A DNA stretch of 7,547 nucleotides from Chloroflexota bacterium (GTDB lineage: Bacteria > Chloroflexota > Chloroflexia > Thermomicrobiales > UBA6265). The translations under genes were made by a program, and so were the position numbers. Within the stretch, counting starts at the first letter, position 1. Every line of letters starts with the position of its first letter. Below the pieces are notes generated by a model, which made no database searches, had not been told where the DNA came from, and worked only from the letters and a program-made list of their open reading frames with translations. Location: the NCBI GenBank assembly GCA_023415845.1, contig JAEZJB010000428.1, positions 1 to 7,547 on the forward strand. Direction: 5' to 3'. Below are positions 1 to 6,049 of the stretch, one piece after another.

Positions 1-703
1 TCAGCAGGCGTGGGACTTCCTTGCGCAGGAATTTCAGGCGGCGGCTCACCGTTCGCTCGCTGACCTTCAGGGCTCGTGCCGTTTCCAGCAGGTCCGGGCG
101 ATCAGCCTGGCGGATCTCGATCAGGTCGCGGTCAAACGGCGTGAGGGGCTGCAGGCAGCAATCGAGTTCGACCTGTGCTTCCCGGTCGGCCGCGAGCGGA
201 CAGGCGATCCTGCCTGCTTCGAGGACGCCAGTGGCGACTGCCCAGCGCGGCGGCGTGGCCGGGCGGCGCAGGTGGGCGCGCACGGCGTCGCGGAGGCGCC
301 ACGGGAATTGCGCGAGCAGGTAGCGGGCGAACGATCCTTCGGCGTCCCACCGGTCGACGATGCTGGCGAAGACGAACCAGCCTTCCTGCCAGACATCATC
401 TGCGTCCCAGGTGCCGGTGATCTGCGAATTGTTGGGCGGAATCGGGATGCTGCGGGCGATGCGACGCAGCTTGACGGAAAACGCCTGGTACAGCGCGTCC
501 CGGGCGTTCCAGTCCCCGGACTGGGCGCGGATCGCCACCGCGTTCAGCTTGCGTTCGAGGCCGGGGGAAAAATCTTCGGCGGCGCTGATGATCGGCAGCA
601 GGATTGGTCCGGGATCGGGTGCGACCGGGGCGAGGGGGTTGCGGAAGGGGGTAGGGACCGGCACGACCGGCTGGTCGAACGGGTCGTCGATGCGATGCTC
701 CAT
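1..703 (-). CDS. Sigma-70-like RNA polymerase sigma factor, 3' end outside window
   Basis: The minus frame is open from ATG at 703-701 to the left edge (234 codons, no stop), so the C-terminus is missing. A GGAGG lies 6 nt before the ATG. Residues 1-50 are a proline-rich N-terminal extension. Residues 64-147 resemble sigma region 2: an ARDALYQAF helix, then DADDVWQEGWFVFASIVDRWD (100-120; compare the usual D-x-x-Q-E-G-x-x-x-x-x-x-A-x-x-x-x-D), then a basic aromatic helix ending in AHLRR. Residues 186-230 look like region 4: TPFDRDLIEIRQ, then a helix-turn-helix, ARALKVSERTVSRRLKFLRK. Such proteins direct RNA polymerase to particular promoters. No anti-sigma gene is visible. The zinc-ribbon gene lies 104 nt upstream on the same strand, so the two may share a transcript. 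It could instead be a sigma-like DNA-binding regulator that does not bind core polymerase. Domain assignment is by eye. Confidence 0.8.
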   Translation of the reverse strand, partial: MEHRIDDPFDQPVVPVPTPFRNPLAPVAPDPGPILLPIISAAEDFSPGLERKLNAVAIRAQSGDWNARDALYQAFSVKLRRIARSIPIPPNNSQITGTWDADDVWQEGWFVFASIVDRWDAEGSFARYLLAQFPWRLRDAVRAHLRRPATPPRWAVATGVLEAGRIACPLAADREAQVELDCCLQPLTPFDRDLIEIRQADRPDLLETARALKVSERTVSRRLKFLRKEVPRLL

Positions 704-807
704 GATGAACCTCCGATGCGTGGGCACCACGGCGGGCGCCGGAAACTGCAGTGCGGGTTGGCTCTTCGGAGCTCTGCGGTGAACGGAATTGGCGCGGGAA
801 GCGTCTC

Positions 808-1131
808 CTAGGCGTCGTCCTGGCCCTGGCGGACCGCTGGCGGGATCACGCCCAGGTCGAGTTCGTGCGAGGTGGCACAGCGTGGGCAGACGGTGCGGAC
901 CGTGCCGAATCCATCGAAATGCCAGTAGCGGTCGCGGACCTTGATGTTGACCCGACCCCCGGGTTGCCAGGTGGCGAGCAGCACGGGAGGTGTCTGGCAG
1001 TGGCACTCCCAGCGCACGGCGGGCGACGTCGGTTCGAATGCTGTATCTGTCCGCTGTCTGGTCGTTGCCACAGTCCTGCCCCCACCCTGGTCCCGTTCTG
1101 AAAGATGTCGGAGACGGCGGTATCCCCACAT
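808..1131 (-). CDS. Small zinc-ribbon protein (Com-like)
   Basis: This 107-residue minus-strand frame carries C43-H-C45 and, 36 residues later, C82-P-R-C85. That spacing suits a zinc ribbon with a beta hairpin between the knuckles (NIKVRDRYWHFDGFGTVRTV). The CPRC knuckle with a preceding beta strand recalls the phage Mu Com family of small zinc-finger translational regulators, but the resemblance is short and only suggestive. The tail after 90 is acidic and unstructured. The start is uncertain: ATG 1131 has only a weak GGTGGG 2 nt before it, and GTG 1071-1069 would give 87 residues and still keep both knuckles. The first 38 residues have no recognisable domain. The gene precedes the sigma-like gene on the same strand and lies just downstream of an SOS-like palindrome. 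Role unknown; RNA or DNA binding is the likeliest guess. Confidence 0.62.
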   Translation of the reverse strand: MWGYRRLRHLSERDQGGGRTVATTRQRTDTAFEPTSPAVRWECHCQTPPVLLATWQPGGRVNIKVRDRYWHFDGFGTVRTVCPRCATSHELDLGVIPPAVRQGQDDA

Positions 1132-1153
1132 GACCCACCGTTCCGATTGAGCA

Positions 1154-1170
1154 ATTAGAACATTTGTTCT
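1154..1170 (-). promoter_or_regulatory. LexA/SOS-box-like palindrome over a possible -10 element
   Basis: The 14-mer AGAACATTTGTTCT at 1157-1170 has perfect 6-bp arms (AGAACA/TGTTCT) around TT. It fits GAAC-N4-GTTC, the LexA box core of Bacillus and actinobacteria. On the minus strand it overlaps a TCTAAT (1159-1154) that could serve as -10, which would put the transcript start near 1147, about 16 nt before ATG 1131. No good -35 is seen. A further GTTCT (1171-1175) repeats half of the site. Overlap with the core promoter is the usual arrangement for LexA repression. The plus-strand gene is more than 250 nt away, so the minus-strand zinc-ribbon/sigma pair is the likely target. Confidence 0.55.
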
Positions 1171-1304
1171 GTTCTGTACGCATGGTACGAGCGCATCCCG
1201 CGCCTGTCAAGGTCACCCCATCCGACGCAGCGTGGGTGCGAAGGCAGTCGGGGAGGTCTCGTGGCAGTGATCGGCAGGGTGCCTAGAGATCCGTGATCCA
1301 TGCC

Positions 1305-1333
1305 TTGATCTTACGAATGGTTAGCAAGACAAT
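1305..1333 (+). promoter_or_regulatory. Possible sigma-70 promoter for the first luciferase-like gene
   Basis: TTGATC (1305-1310) and GACAAT (1328-1333) each match four of six consensus positions for -35 and -10, and are separated by exactly 17 nt. The predicted start is near 1340, leaving a leader of about 90 nt before the GTG at 1429. The local sequence is more AT-rich than its surroundings. No experimental support; the match could be chance. Confidence 0.4.
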
Positions 1334-1366
1334 GGCACGAGGATTCCGTCGCCATGGATCGTGCCA
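1333..1366 (+). repeat. 8-bp perfect inverted repeat at predicted transcript start
   Basis: TGGCACGA (1333-1340) and TCGTGCCA (1359-1366) are exact reverse complements separated by 18 nt. The left arm begins at the last base of the possible -10 element and covers the predicted +1. It could be a repressor operator with half-sites 26 nt apart, or a hairpin in the first bases of the leader. No T-tract follows, so a terminator is unlikely. The rest of the leader to 1428 shows only the ribosome binding site AGGAG (1418-1422). Confidence 0.4.
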
Positions 1367-1428
1367 GGGAGTGGGCGGGCCGTTCGCGACGATTGTCTGG
1401 GCTCCGGCCCCCTCATCAGGAGCTTTCC

Positions 1429-2481
1429 GTGACCATGCCGTTCCGTTTCGGCCTGACCACCTTCGGTGATGTCCCGCATCGCGAGGGTGAGGAGCGGCTG
1501 ACCGACGCCGCCTCGATCCGCGAGATCGTCGCCCACGCCCAGTTGGCCGAGTCGCTGGGGTTCGATGTCTTTACCATCGGCGAGCACCACCGCGAAGACA
1601 TGCCGGTTCCGTCGCCCGAGATGGTGCTGGCGGCAATCGCCTCGGTCACGACGCGAATGCACCTGGGCTCGGCGGTCACCGTCCTCAGCACCGACGATCC
1701 GGTTCGGGTCTACGAGCGCTTCGCCACGCTGGACGCCGTCTCCAATGGGCGGGCCGAGCCGATTCTCGGACGCGGGTCGTTCACCGAGACCTTCCCGCTC
1801 TATGGCTTCAACATCGCCGAGTACGACGCCCTGTTCGAGGAAAAGCTCAACCTGTGGGCCGAGTTGCGCGCCGAACAACCGATCACCTGGGAGGGAAACC
1901 TCCGTCCTTCGCTCCACAACCGGCAGGTCTACCCGCGAACGGAGCATCCGGGCGGATTGCCGACCTGGGTGGGCGTTGGTGGCAACCCGCAGTCGGTGCT
2001 GCGGGTGGCCCGCTACGGCTTCAACCTGATGCTGGCCGCGCTCGGGATGACCAACAAGCGCCTGCGCCAGAACGTCGACCTCTTCCAGCGTGGCCTTCAG
2101 CACTTCGGGCAACCACGGCCGCAGATCGGCGTCTCGGTCAACGGTTACATCGCGCCGACCGACAAGGAGGCGCGTGACGAACTCTGGCCGCAATACGAGC
2201 AGCGGATGGGGCGCATCGGCCGCGAGCGTGGCTGGGGGCCAATCGATCGCGCGACCTTCGAGGACAGCATCGACCACGGTCTCCACATGGTCGGGTCGCC
2301 CGCTACCGTGGCCCGGAAGATGGTCGAAACCATCATGTTCCTCGGCCTGAACCGGATCGACTTCGGCTACGACACGGTTTCCCTGCCGCTGGAGGCGAAG
2401 GAACGCTCGCTGACCCTGCTGGCGAACGAAGTTGTTCCCGAAGTGCGGGCCTGGATCGACAACGCGGCGGTGACGATGTGA
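1429..2481 (+). CDS. LLM class flavin-dependent oxidoreductase
   Basis: A 350-residue member of the bacterial luciferase-like (TIM-barrel) monooxygenase family, a cytosolic enzyme using reduced FMN or F420. It has a first beta strand FRFGLTTFGDV, the GEHH motif at 51-54 after FDVFTI, HLGSAVTVLSTDDPVRVYER (78-97), and the signature SNGRAEPILGRGSF (105-118), followed by VGVGGNPQSV. The pattern resembles the subgroup typified by Agrobacterium Atu2307 (structure 2I7G), which suggests FMN. Substrate unknown. GTG 1429 lies 6 nt after AGGAG (1418-1422); ATG 1435 is the alternative. An in-frame ATG at 1354 would add 25 residues but has no ribosome site and covers the inverted repeat. The stop codon overlaps the next gene's start (GTGA), so the reductase-like partner is probably translationally coupled and may supply or use the same cofactor. 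Confidence 0.93.
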   Translation: MTMPFRFGLTTFGDVPHREGEERLTDAASIREIVAHAQLAESLGFDVFTIGEHHREDMPVPSPEMVLAAIASVTTRMHLGSAVTVLSTDDPVRVYERFATLDAVSNGRAEPILGRGSFTETFPLYGFNIAEYDALFEEKLNLWAELRAEQPITWEGNLRPSLHNRQVYPRTEHPGGLPTWVGVGGNPQSVLRVARYGFNLMLAALGMTNKRLRQNVDLFQRGLQHFGQPRPQIGVSVNGYIAPTDKEARDELWPQYEQRMGRIGRERGWGPIDRATFEDSIDHGLHMVGSPATVARKMVETIMFLGLNRIDFGYDTVSLPLEAKERSLTLLANEVVPEVRAWIDNAAVTM

Positions 2482-3110
2482 GCGATGGGGCGAACGCCGT
2501 TCACACGGGCGGGATCATCGGCGCCGGGAAACTGGCAACGACCCTGGCGCGCCACCTGCTCGACGCCGGGTACGACGTGATGATCTCCGGATCTGGTGGG
2601 ATCGAGCGGCTCGGGCTGGTGGTCGAGGTGATGCTACCCGGGGCGCGACCAGCCGTGACTGCCGACGTCATCGCCGATTCCGACCTCATAATTCTCTCCC
2701 TGCCGCTTGGTCGCCTGCCGGAGCTGCCAGGCGATGCGTTCGCCGGCCGGCTGGTGGTCGATGCGATGAACTACTGGGAGCCGGTCGACGGGTATCTCGA
2801 AGCCTTCGCCAACCGCCCCGGTACCAGCAGCGAACTCGTTGCCGCAATGCTGCCAGGGGCGCGAGTGGTCAAGGCGTTCAGCCACCTCGGCTATCACGAC
2901 ATTGATGGCCTGGCCTGCCCTTCGGGTGATCCACGGCGGGTCGGTCTCGCGGTGGCGGGGGACGATCCCGCCGATGTTGCGACCGTCGCTGCCGTGATCG
3001 ACCGGATCGGGTTCGATCCGGTGCCCATCGGCACGCTGGCCGAGAGCGGCATCCTCGATCCTGGCCAGCCGTTGTTCGGTCGGCCGGTGATCGACCGCGT
3101 CCAGGTGTAA
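2478..3110 (+). CDS. F420-dependent NADP reductase-like oxidoreductase
   Basis: A 210-residue protein with an N-terminal Rossmann fold: GGIIGAGKLATTLA (11-24) is the dinucleotide-binding loop, followed by helix RHLLDAGYDVMISGSGG. SDLIILSLPLGRLPELP and VVDAMNYWEP follow the order seen in the F420-oxidoreductase/NADPH-dependent F420 reductase family (about 210-230 residues), as does VKAFSHLGYHDI. Those enzymes move hydride between NADPH and coenzyme F420. The usual basic phosphate-binding residue after beta 2 (S-R type) is not clear here (ISGSGG), so preference for NADP and F420 is not proven. GTG 2478 overlaps the upstream stop as GTGA with no strong Shine-Dalgarno of its own, which points to coupling with the luciferase-like gene. 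It may instead be a dinucleotide-binding protein of other function. Confidence 0.85.
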   Translation: MSDGANAVHTGGIIGAGKLATTLARHLLDAGYDVMISGSGGIERLGLVVEVMLPGARPAVTADVIADSDLIILSLPLGRLPELPGDAFAGRLVVDAMNYWEPVDGYLEAFANRPGTSSELVAAMLPGARVVKAFSHLGYHDIDGLACPSGDPRRVGLAVAGDDPADVATVAAVIDRIGFDPVPIGTLAESGILDPGQPLFGRPVIDRVQV

Positions 3111-3184
3111 CCGGGCAGGGGACCATATCCCTCCGGGGCTCACCGTGGCGCAGGGTGGGCTGGCGATGACGGGGAGGGTCTGCC

Positions 3185-3229
3185 ATGATCCCCGCACGAT
3201 TCGCTTCTACCGCAAGGACCGCTCCGTGA
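3185..3229 (+). CDS. Possible 14-residue leader peptide (MIPARFASTARTAP)
   Basis: ATG 3185 stands 7 nt after GGAGG (3173-3177, within GGGGAGGG), a stronger ribosome site than that of the following gene. The frame runs 14 codons and stops with TGA at 3227-3229, which overlaps the GTG start of the downstream oxidoreductase as GTGA. The AAGGA site of that gene lies inside the small frame. The peptide shows no attenuator-type run of one amino acid. It may serve only to bring ribosomes to the downstream start. The preceding 74 nt after the reductase gene show no clear promoter or terminator. It was judged by layout alone and could be chance. Confidence 0.38.
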   Translation: MIPARFASTARTAP

Positions 3230-4002
3230 GACCCATCCGCGTTGGCATCCAGATCACCCAGCAGCACGCGACCTACCACCAGATTCGCGACGCCTGGAAG
3301 GCAGTCGACGACAGTGGCGCCGACACGCTCTTTAACTGGGACCATTTCTTTCCGCTCTCCGGCGATCCCGAAGGCACCCACCTTGATAACTGGATGGCCC
3401 TCGGCGCAATGGCCGAAGTCACCAAGCGTGTCGAGATCGGCTGCCTCGTTACCGCCATCGGCTGGCGTAATCCCAACCTGCTGGCCGATATGGCTCGCAC
3501 CCTCGACCACCTGTCGGATGGACGGGCGATCCTCGGGCTGGGGAGTGGCTGGAACCGGCGCGACTATGAAGAGTATGGCTACGAGTTCGGCACCGCTGCC
3601 TCGCGGTTGAAGGACCTTGACCGCGACATGCCGATCATCATCGACCGCCTGGCGAAGCTGAATCCGCCGCCCATCCAGTCGCCGTTCCCGATCCTGATCG
3701 GCGGAGGCGGCGAAAAGGTCACGCTCCGTATCGTGGCCCAGTACGCCACCATCTGGAACGGTCAGGGTGAACCCGAAGTGCTGGCCCACAAAAACCAGGT
3801 CCTCGACGAGTGGTGCGCGAAGGTCGGACGCGACCCGAACGAGATCGAGCGTTCGGCCCAGATCTTCGGACCGCAGCTCGATCGCCTCGATGACTACCTC
3901 GAGGCCGGGATCACCCACTTTATCGCCGCTTCGGGCGGTCCGGACTACGACCTGACCGATCTCCAGAAGCTGCTCGACTGGCGGGCAGCGCGCGAGTCGT
4001 AA
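3226..4002 (+). CDS. LLM class F420-dependent-type oxidoreductase
   Basis: A 258-residue luciferase-like TIM-barrel protein, shorter than the first and of a different subgroup. RVGIQITQQHATYHQIRDAW, then SGADTLFNWDHFFPL, then EIGCLVTAIGWRNPNLLADM and the signature SDGRAILGLGSGWNRRDYEEYGY follow the pattern of F420-dependent oxidoreductases annotated as the Rv1855c type. ILIGGGGEKVTLRIVAQYA is the phosphate/cofactor-binding loop region. The substrate is unknown; relatives are assumed to use reduced F420 for hydride transfer. GTG 3226 is chosen because AAGGA (3214-3218) lies 7 nt before it and the family begins near RPIRVG. Upstream extension to 3145 would add 27 non-conserved residues. The F420-reductase-like gene 115 nt upstream fits a shared cofactor. 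A small leader frame overlaps its start, and a terminator hairpin follows at 4044. Confidence 0.92.
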   Translation: MRPIRVGIQITQQHATYHQIRDAWKAVDDSGADTLFNWDHFFPLSGDPEGTHLDNWMALGAMAEVTKRVEIGCLVTAIGWRNPNLLADMARTLDHLSDGRAILGLGSGWNRRDYEEYGYEFGTAASRLKDLDRDMPIIIDRLAKLNPPPIQSPFPILIGGGGEKVTLRIVAQYATIWNGQGEPEVLAHKNQVLDEWCAKVGRDPNEIERSAQIFGPQLDRLDDYLEAGITHFIAASGGPDYDLTDLQKLLDWRAARES

Positions 4003-4043
4003 TAGGCGACCTGCCCGTTCCGGTCAACCAGGGACGAAATCAA

Positions 4044-4090
4044 CCCCCGTGTCGGCTGCCCTGCAACCGGTGCGGGGGTGTTGGCGTTTT
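4044..4090 (+). terminator. Probable intrinsic terminator
   Basis: CCCCCG (4044-4049) pairs with CGGGGG (4073-4078); a second short stem, TCGG/CCGG (4051-4054 with 4067-4070), continues inward across a TG/TG internal loop. TTTT (4087-4090) follows after eight bases. The hairpin is strong but the T-run is short and displaced. It lies 41 nt after the oxidoreductase stop and separates that gene from the hydrolase. Confidence 0.55.
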
Positions 4091-4133
4091 GCACATGTCA
4101 CCTGTTTCCGTTCGAGCATGCCAGGAGCGTTGC

Positions 4134-4952
4134 TTGCCGACCACGATCGTTCATCACCATGGCGCTGATTTTCATGTCGAAACGGCCGGCAGCGGTCCGG
4201 CCATCCTGCTTATTCACTCCGGCGTAACCGATAGCCGGATGTGGGACGACCTCTGGCCCGACCTGGCCGCTACCTACACCGTGGTTCGCTATGACCTGCG
4301 GGGCCATGGCCGGTCCACGATTCCGCCACATGCCTTCGCCCATCACGACGACGCCCGCGCGGTGCTCGACGCTGCCGGCCTCGACCGGGCAGTGGTCGTG
4401 GGTGCCTCGATGGGCGGTGGCGTCGCGCTCGATCTGGCCCTGGCCAACCCGGAGCGGGTGGCGGGGCTGGTCCTGATCAATACGCTGGCCGGCATGGAAA
4501 CGCCGTCATCCGAGCTCCGTGCCGGCTGGGATGCGGTCAACCGCGCCTGGGATGCGGGCGATCTCGACGCCGCCACCGAGATCGAACTGCGAATGTGGGT
4601 CGATGGTCCCACTCGCCAGCCAGATGAAGTTGATCCCGCCGTGCGGGAGCGGGTCCGACAGATGGACCGCGCCCTGCTCGCCCGGGCCGAGGAGCAGGAG
4701 GCGGCCACCGAGATCGAACTGGACCCTCCCGCCCGGGAACGCCTTGCTGAGGTGACCTGCCCCGTCCTGCTGATTGTCGGCTTGCTCGACCTGCCCGATG
4801 CCATCGCCAGCGCCGCTACCCTTGAATCTGGACTGCCCGACGCCCGCCGCGTGGACATCGCCGACGCCGCGCACCTGCCTTCGATGGAGAGCCCCGCTGC
4901 CGTGCTGAATGCGATCGAGGAGTTTCTGGACCACCTCCAGACTACGCGTTAG
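4134..4952 (+). CDS. Alpha/beta hydrolase fold protein
   Basis: A 272-residue cytosolic hydrolase. Visible are the HSG oxyanion region (ILLIHSGVTDSRMW), YDLRGHGRS (53-61), the nucleophile elbow G90-A-S92-M-G94, acid candidate D219 (LLIVGLLDLPD) and H247 (DAAHLPSMESP), giving a complete Ser-Asp-His triad. A helical cap lies between about 120 and 205. The family includes esterases, lactonases and C-C bond hydrolases; the substrate cannot be told. TTG 4134 is chosen because AGGAG (4123-4127) is 6 nt upstream and the homologous region begins just after. ATG 4095 would add 13 residues, lacks a ribosome site and sits against the terminator's T-run. The usual GDxD at the acid is GLLD here. An 18-bp exact repeat falls in the cap. 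No terminator follows, so transcription may continue to the aldo/keto reductase. Confidence 0.92.
   Translation: MPTTIVHHHGADFHVETAGSGPAILLIHSGVTDSRMWDDLWPDLAATYTVVRYDLRGHGRSTIPPHAFAHHDDARAVLDAAGLDRAVVVGASMGGGVALDLALANPERVAGLVLINTLAGMETPSSELRAGWDAVNRAWDAGDLDAATEIELRMWVDGPTRQPDEVDPAVRERVRQMDRALLARAEEQEAATEIELDPPARERLAEVTCPVLLIVGLLDLPDAIASAATLESGLPDARRVDIADAAHLPSMESPAAVLNAIEEFLDHLQTTR
4572..4721 (+). repeat. Exact 18-bp direct repeat within the hydrolase cap
   Basis: GCCACCGAGATCGAACTG occurs at 4572-4589 and again at 4704-4721, 132 bp apart and in the same frame, each encoding ATEIEL (residues 147-152 and 191-196). Flanking bases differ on both sides. It could come from a small internal duplication or gene conversion, or from two similar cap helices using the same codons. 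Confidence 0.7.
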
Positions 4953-5003
4953 CGCCAGGGAACAACGGCCAGAGACGGGGCAAGCATGCAGGAGGTCCGA
5001 GGC

Positions 5004-5120
5004 ATGGTGAGGGGGATAACCCAATCCGGCAGTCGCCACCGGAGTGACTCCCTATACTGGGACCAACCACCTGGCGCCGCTTCCGGCCTGGAACGGCCAT
5101 CACAAAGGAGTCACCGATGA
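5004..5120 (+). CDS. Possible 38-residue leader ORF coupled to the aldo/keto reductase
   Basis: ATG 5004 follows AGGAGG (4990-4995) by 8 nt, the best Shine-Dalgarno in the window. The frame continues for 38 codons (start MVRGITQSGSRHRSD, end ERPSQRSHR) and stops at TGA 5118-5120, overlapping the reductase start as ATGA. The product is short, basic and rich in serine and arginine, with no recognised domain, signal or membrane segment. It looks more like a translational coupler or leader than a working protein. The hydrolase stop is 51 nt upstream and no promoter is visible between, so read-through could supply the message. If the TATACT at 5053 is a real -10, the frame would not be on that shorter transcript. 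Confidence 0.42.
   Translation: MVRGITQSGSRHRSDSLYWDQPPGAASGLERPSQRSHR
5041..5114 (+). promoter_or_regulatory. Possible Shine-Dalgarno-sequestering pair and small palindrome
   Basis: GTGACTCC (5044-5051) is an exact complement of GGAGTCAC (5107-5114), which contains the GGAG of the aldo/keto reductase ribosome site. Pairing in a read-through mRNA would hide that site, and ribosomes translating the 38-codon frame would open it. The same upstream bases lie in an 11-bp palindrome, GGAGT-G-ACTCC (5041-5051), directly before TATACT (5053-5058), which resembles a -10 element without a convincing -35. The two readings, mRNA switch or operator/promoter, are alternatives. Confidence 0.33.
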
Positions 5121-5974
5121 TCCCTACCTTCCCCTTCGGTCGCACCGGGCACGACAGCACCCGCGTGATTTTCGGCGCGGCAGCCCTTTCGTCGGTCGAT
5201 CAGGATGTCGCCGACCAGACGATGCAGCTGATCATCGATCACGGCATCAACCACATCGATGTCGCGGCGTCCTATGGCGATGCCGAGATCCGGCTTGGGC
5301 CATGGATGGAAACGCATCGTGACCGATTCTTCCTCGGCACCAAGACCGGTGAGCGCACCGCCGACCGGGCCTGGGACGAGATCTGTCGCTCGCTCGAACG
5401 CCTGCGGACGGACAAGATCGACCTCATCCAGCTTCACAACCTTGCCGAACCCGAAGAGCAGGCGATTGCCCTTGGTCCCGGCGGCGCCCTGGAAGCCTGC
5501 CTGCGGGCGAAGGAAGACGGGCTAGTCGACTTCATCGGCGTCACCGGGCACGGCACGCAGATCGCCGCCATGCACAAACGGTCGCTGGCCCAGTTCGATT
5601 TCGATTCGGTGTTGCTGCCGCTCAATTACCCGATGATGCAGAACCCGCAGTACCACGCCGATTTCGAGGAGCTAATGACCATCTGTCTCGACCGGAACAT
5701 CGCGGTCCAAACGATCAAGAGCATCACCCGGGCGCCCTGGGGTGACCGCGAGCAGACGACGCTGACCTGGTACGAGCCGCTGGAGGACCAGGCCGACATC
5801 GACAAGGCCGTCTGGTGGGTGCTGGGGCGGCCGAATGTCTTCCTCAACACGGCCTCCGATCCGCGCCTGCTGGCCAAGGTGCTCGACGCCGCCGAGCGGT
5901 TTGAAACCCGGCCAACCGACGCCGAGATGGAGGAGTTGATGGAGCGCCAGCAGATGGAGCCGCTCTTCGTCTAG
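5117..5974 (+). CDS. Aldo/keto reductase family oxidoreductase
   Basis: A 285-residue (alpha/beta)8-barrel NAD(P)H-dependent carbonyl reductase. The catalytic tetrad is complete: D48 (NHIDVAASYG), Y53, K76 (LGTKTG) and H107 (IQLHN). FGRTG at the N-terminus, GLVDFIGVTGHG (a beta strand with the usual IGVS/T-G pattern) and a C-terminal NTASDPRLLAKVLDAAERFE helix agree with the family, in the shorter bacterial branch without the long C-loops. The physiological substrate is unknown; these enzymes reduce aldehydes and ketones or act in reverse. Two tryptophan-rich segments (TWYEPLED, KAVWWVLG) lie near the cofactor-binding end. ATG 5117 has AAAGGAG (5104-5110) 6 nt before it. Its start overlaps the stop of a small upstream frame (ATGA), and a strong hairpin follows 42 nt after the stop. 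Confidence 0.95.
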   Translation: MIPTFPFGRTGHDSTRVIFGAAALSSVDQDVADQTMQLIIDHGINHIDVAASYGDAEIRLGPWMETHRDRFFLGTKTGERTADRAWDEICRSLERLRTDKIDLIQLHNLAEPEEQAIALGPGGALEACLRAKEDGLVDFIGVTGHGTQIAAMHKRSLAQFDFDSVLLPLNYPMMQNPQYHADFEELMTICLDRNIAVQTIKSITRAPWGDREQTTLTWYEPLEDQADIDKAVWWVLGRPNVFLNTASDPRLLAKVLDAAERFETRPTDAEMEELMERQQMEPLFV

Positions 5975-6015
5975 CACTCAGGCGCTCAGGTCCGCACGAA
6001 ACCAACGCCTGGATC

Positions 6016-6044
6016 GGGGACCGGCTCTGTGAGGGCCGGTCCCC
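6016..6044 (+). terminator. Strong hairpin, probable terminator
   Basis: GGGGACCGGCTC (6016-6027) and GGGCCGGTCCCC (6033-6044) form a 12-bp stem, perfect apart from one T-G wobble, with a TGTGA loop. It lies 42 nt after the aldo/keto reductase stop. The T-rich tail (TCCTTGT) is poor, so termination may depend on a factor or be partial. It separates the reductase from the MIP18-domain gene. Confidence 0.65.
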
Positions 6045-6049
6045 TCCTT

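Noticed and set aside
272..811. 179-codon plus-strand open frame
   Set aside because: It is antisense to the sigma-like gene, whose protein shows clear region 2 and region 4 features and a good ribosome site; the plus-strand product has no recognisable domain.
1176..1188. GTAC-N5-GTAC next to the SOS-like box
   Set aside because: GTAC is its own reverse complement, so two copies form a palindrome trivially; the site is weak evidence for a second operator.
1321..2286. 321-codon minus-strand open frame
   Set aside because: It is antisense to the first luciferase-like gene. Long antisense frames are expected in GC-rich coding DNA, and the translation shows no domain.
3117..3136. AGGG/CCCT hairpin after the F420-reductase-like gene
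   Set aside because: Only four base pairs with a large loop and no T-run; too weak to call a terminator.
2878..3918. 346-codon minus-strand open frame
   Set aside because: It spans the end of the F420-reductase-like gene and most of the second luciferase-like gene in antisense; no family resemblance and no ribosome site of note.
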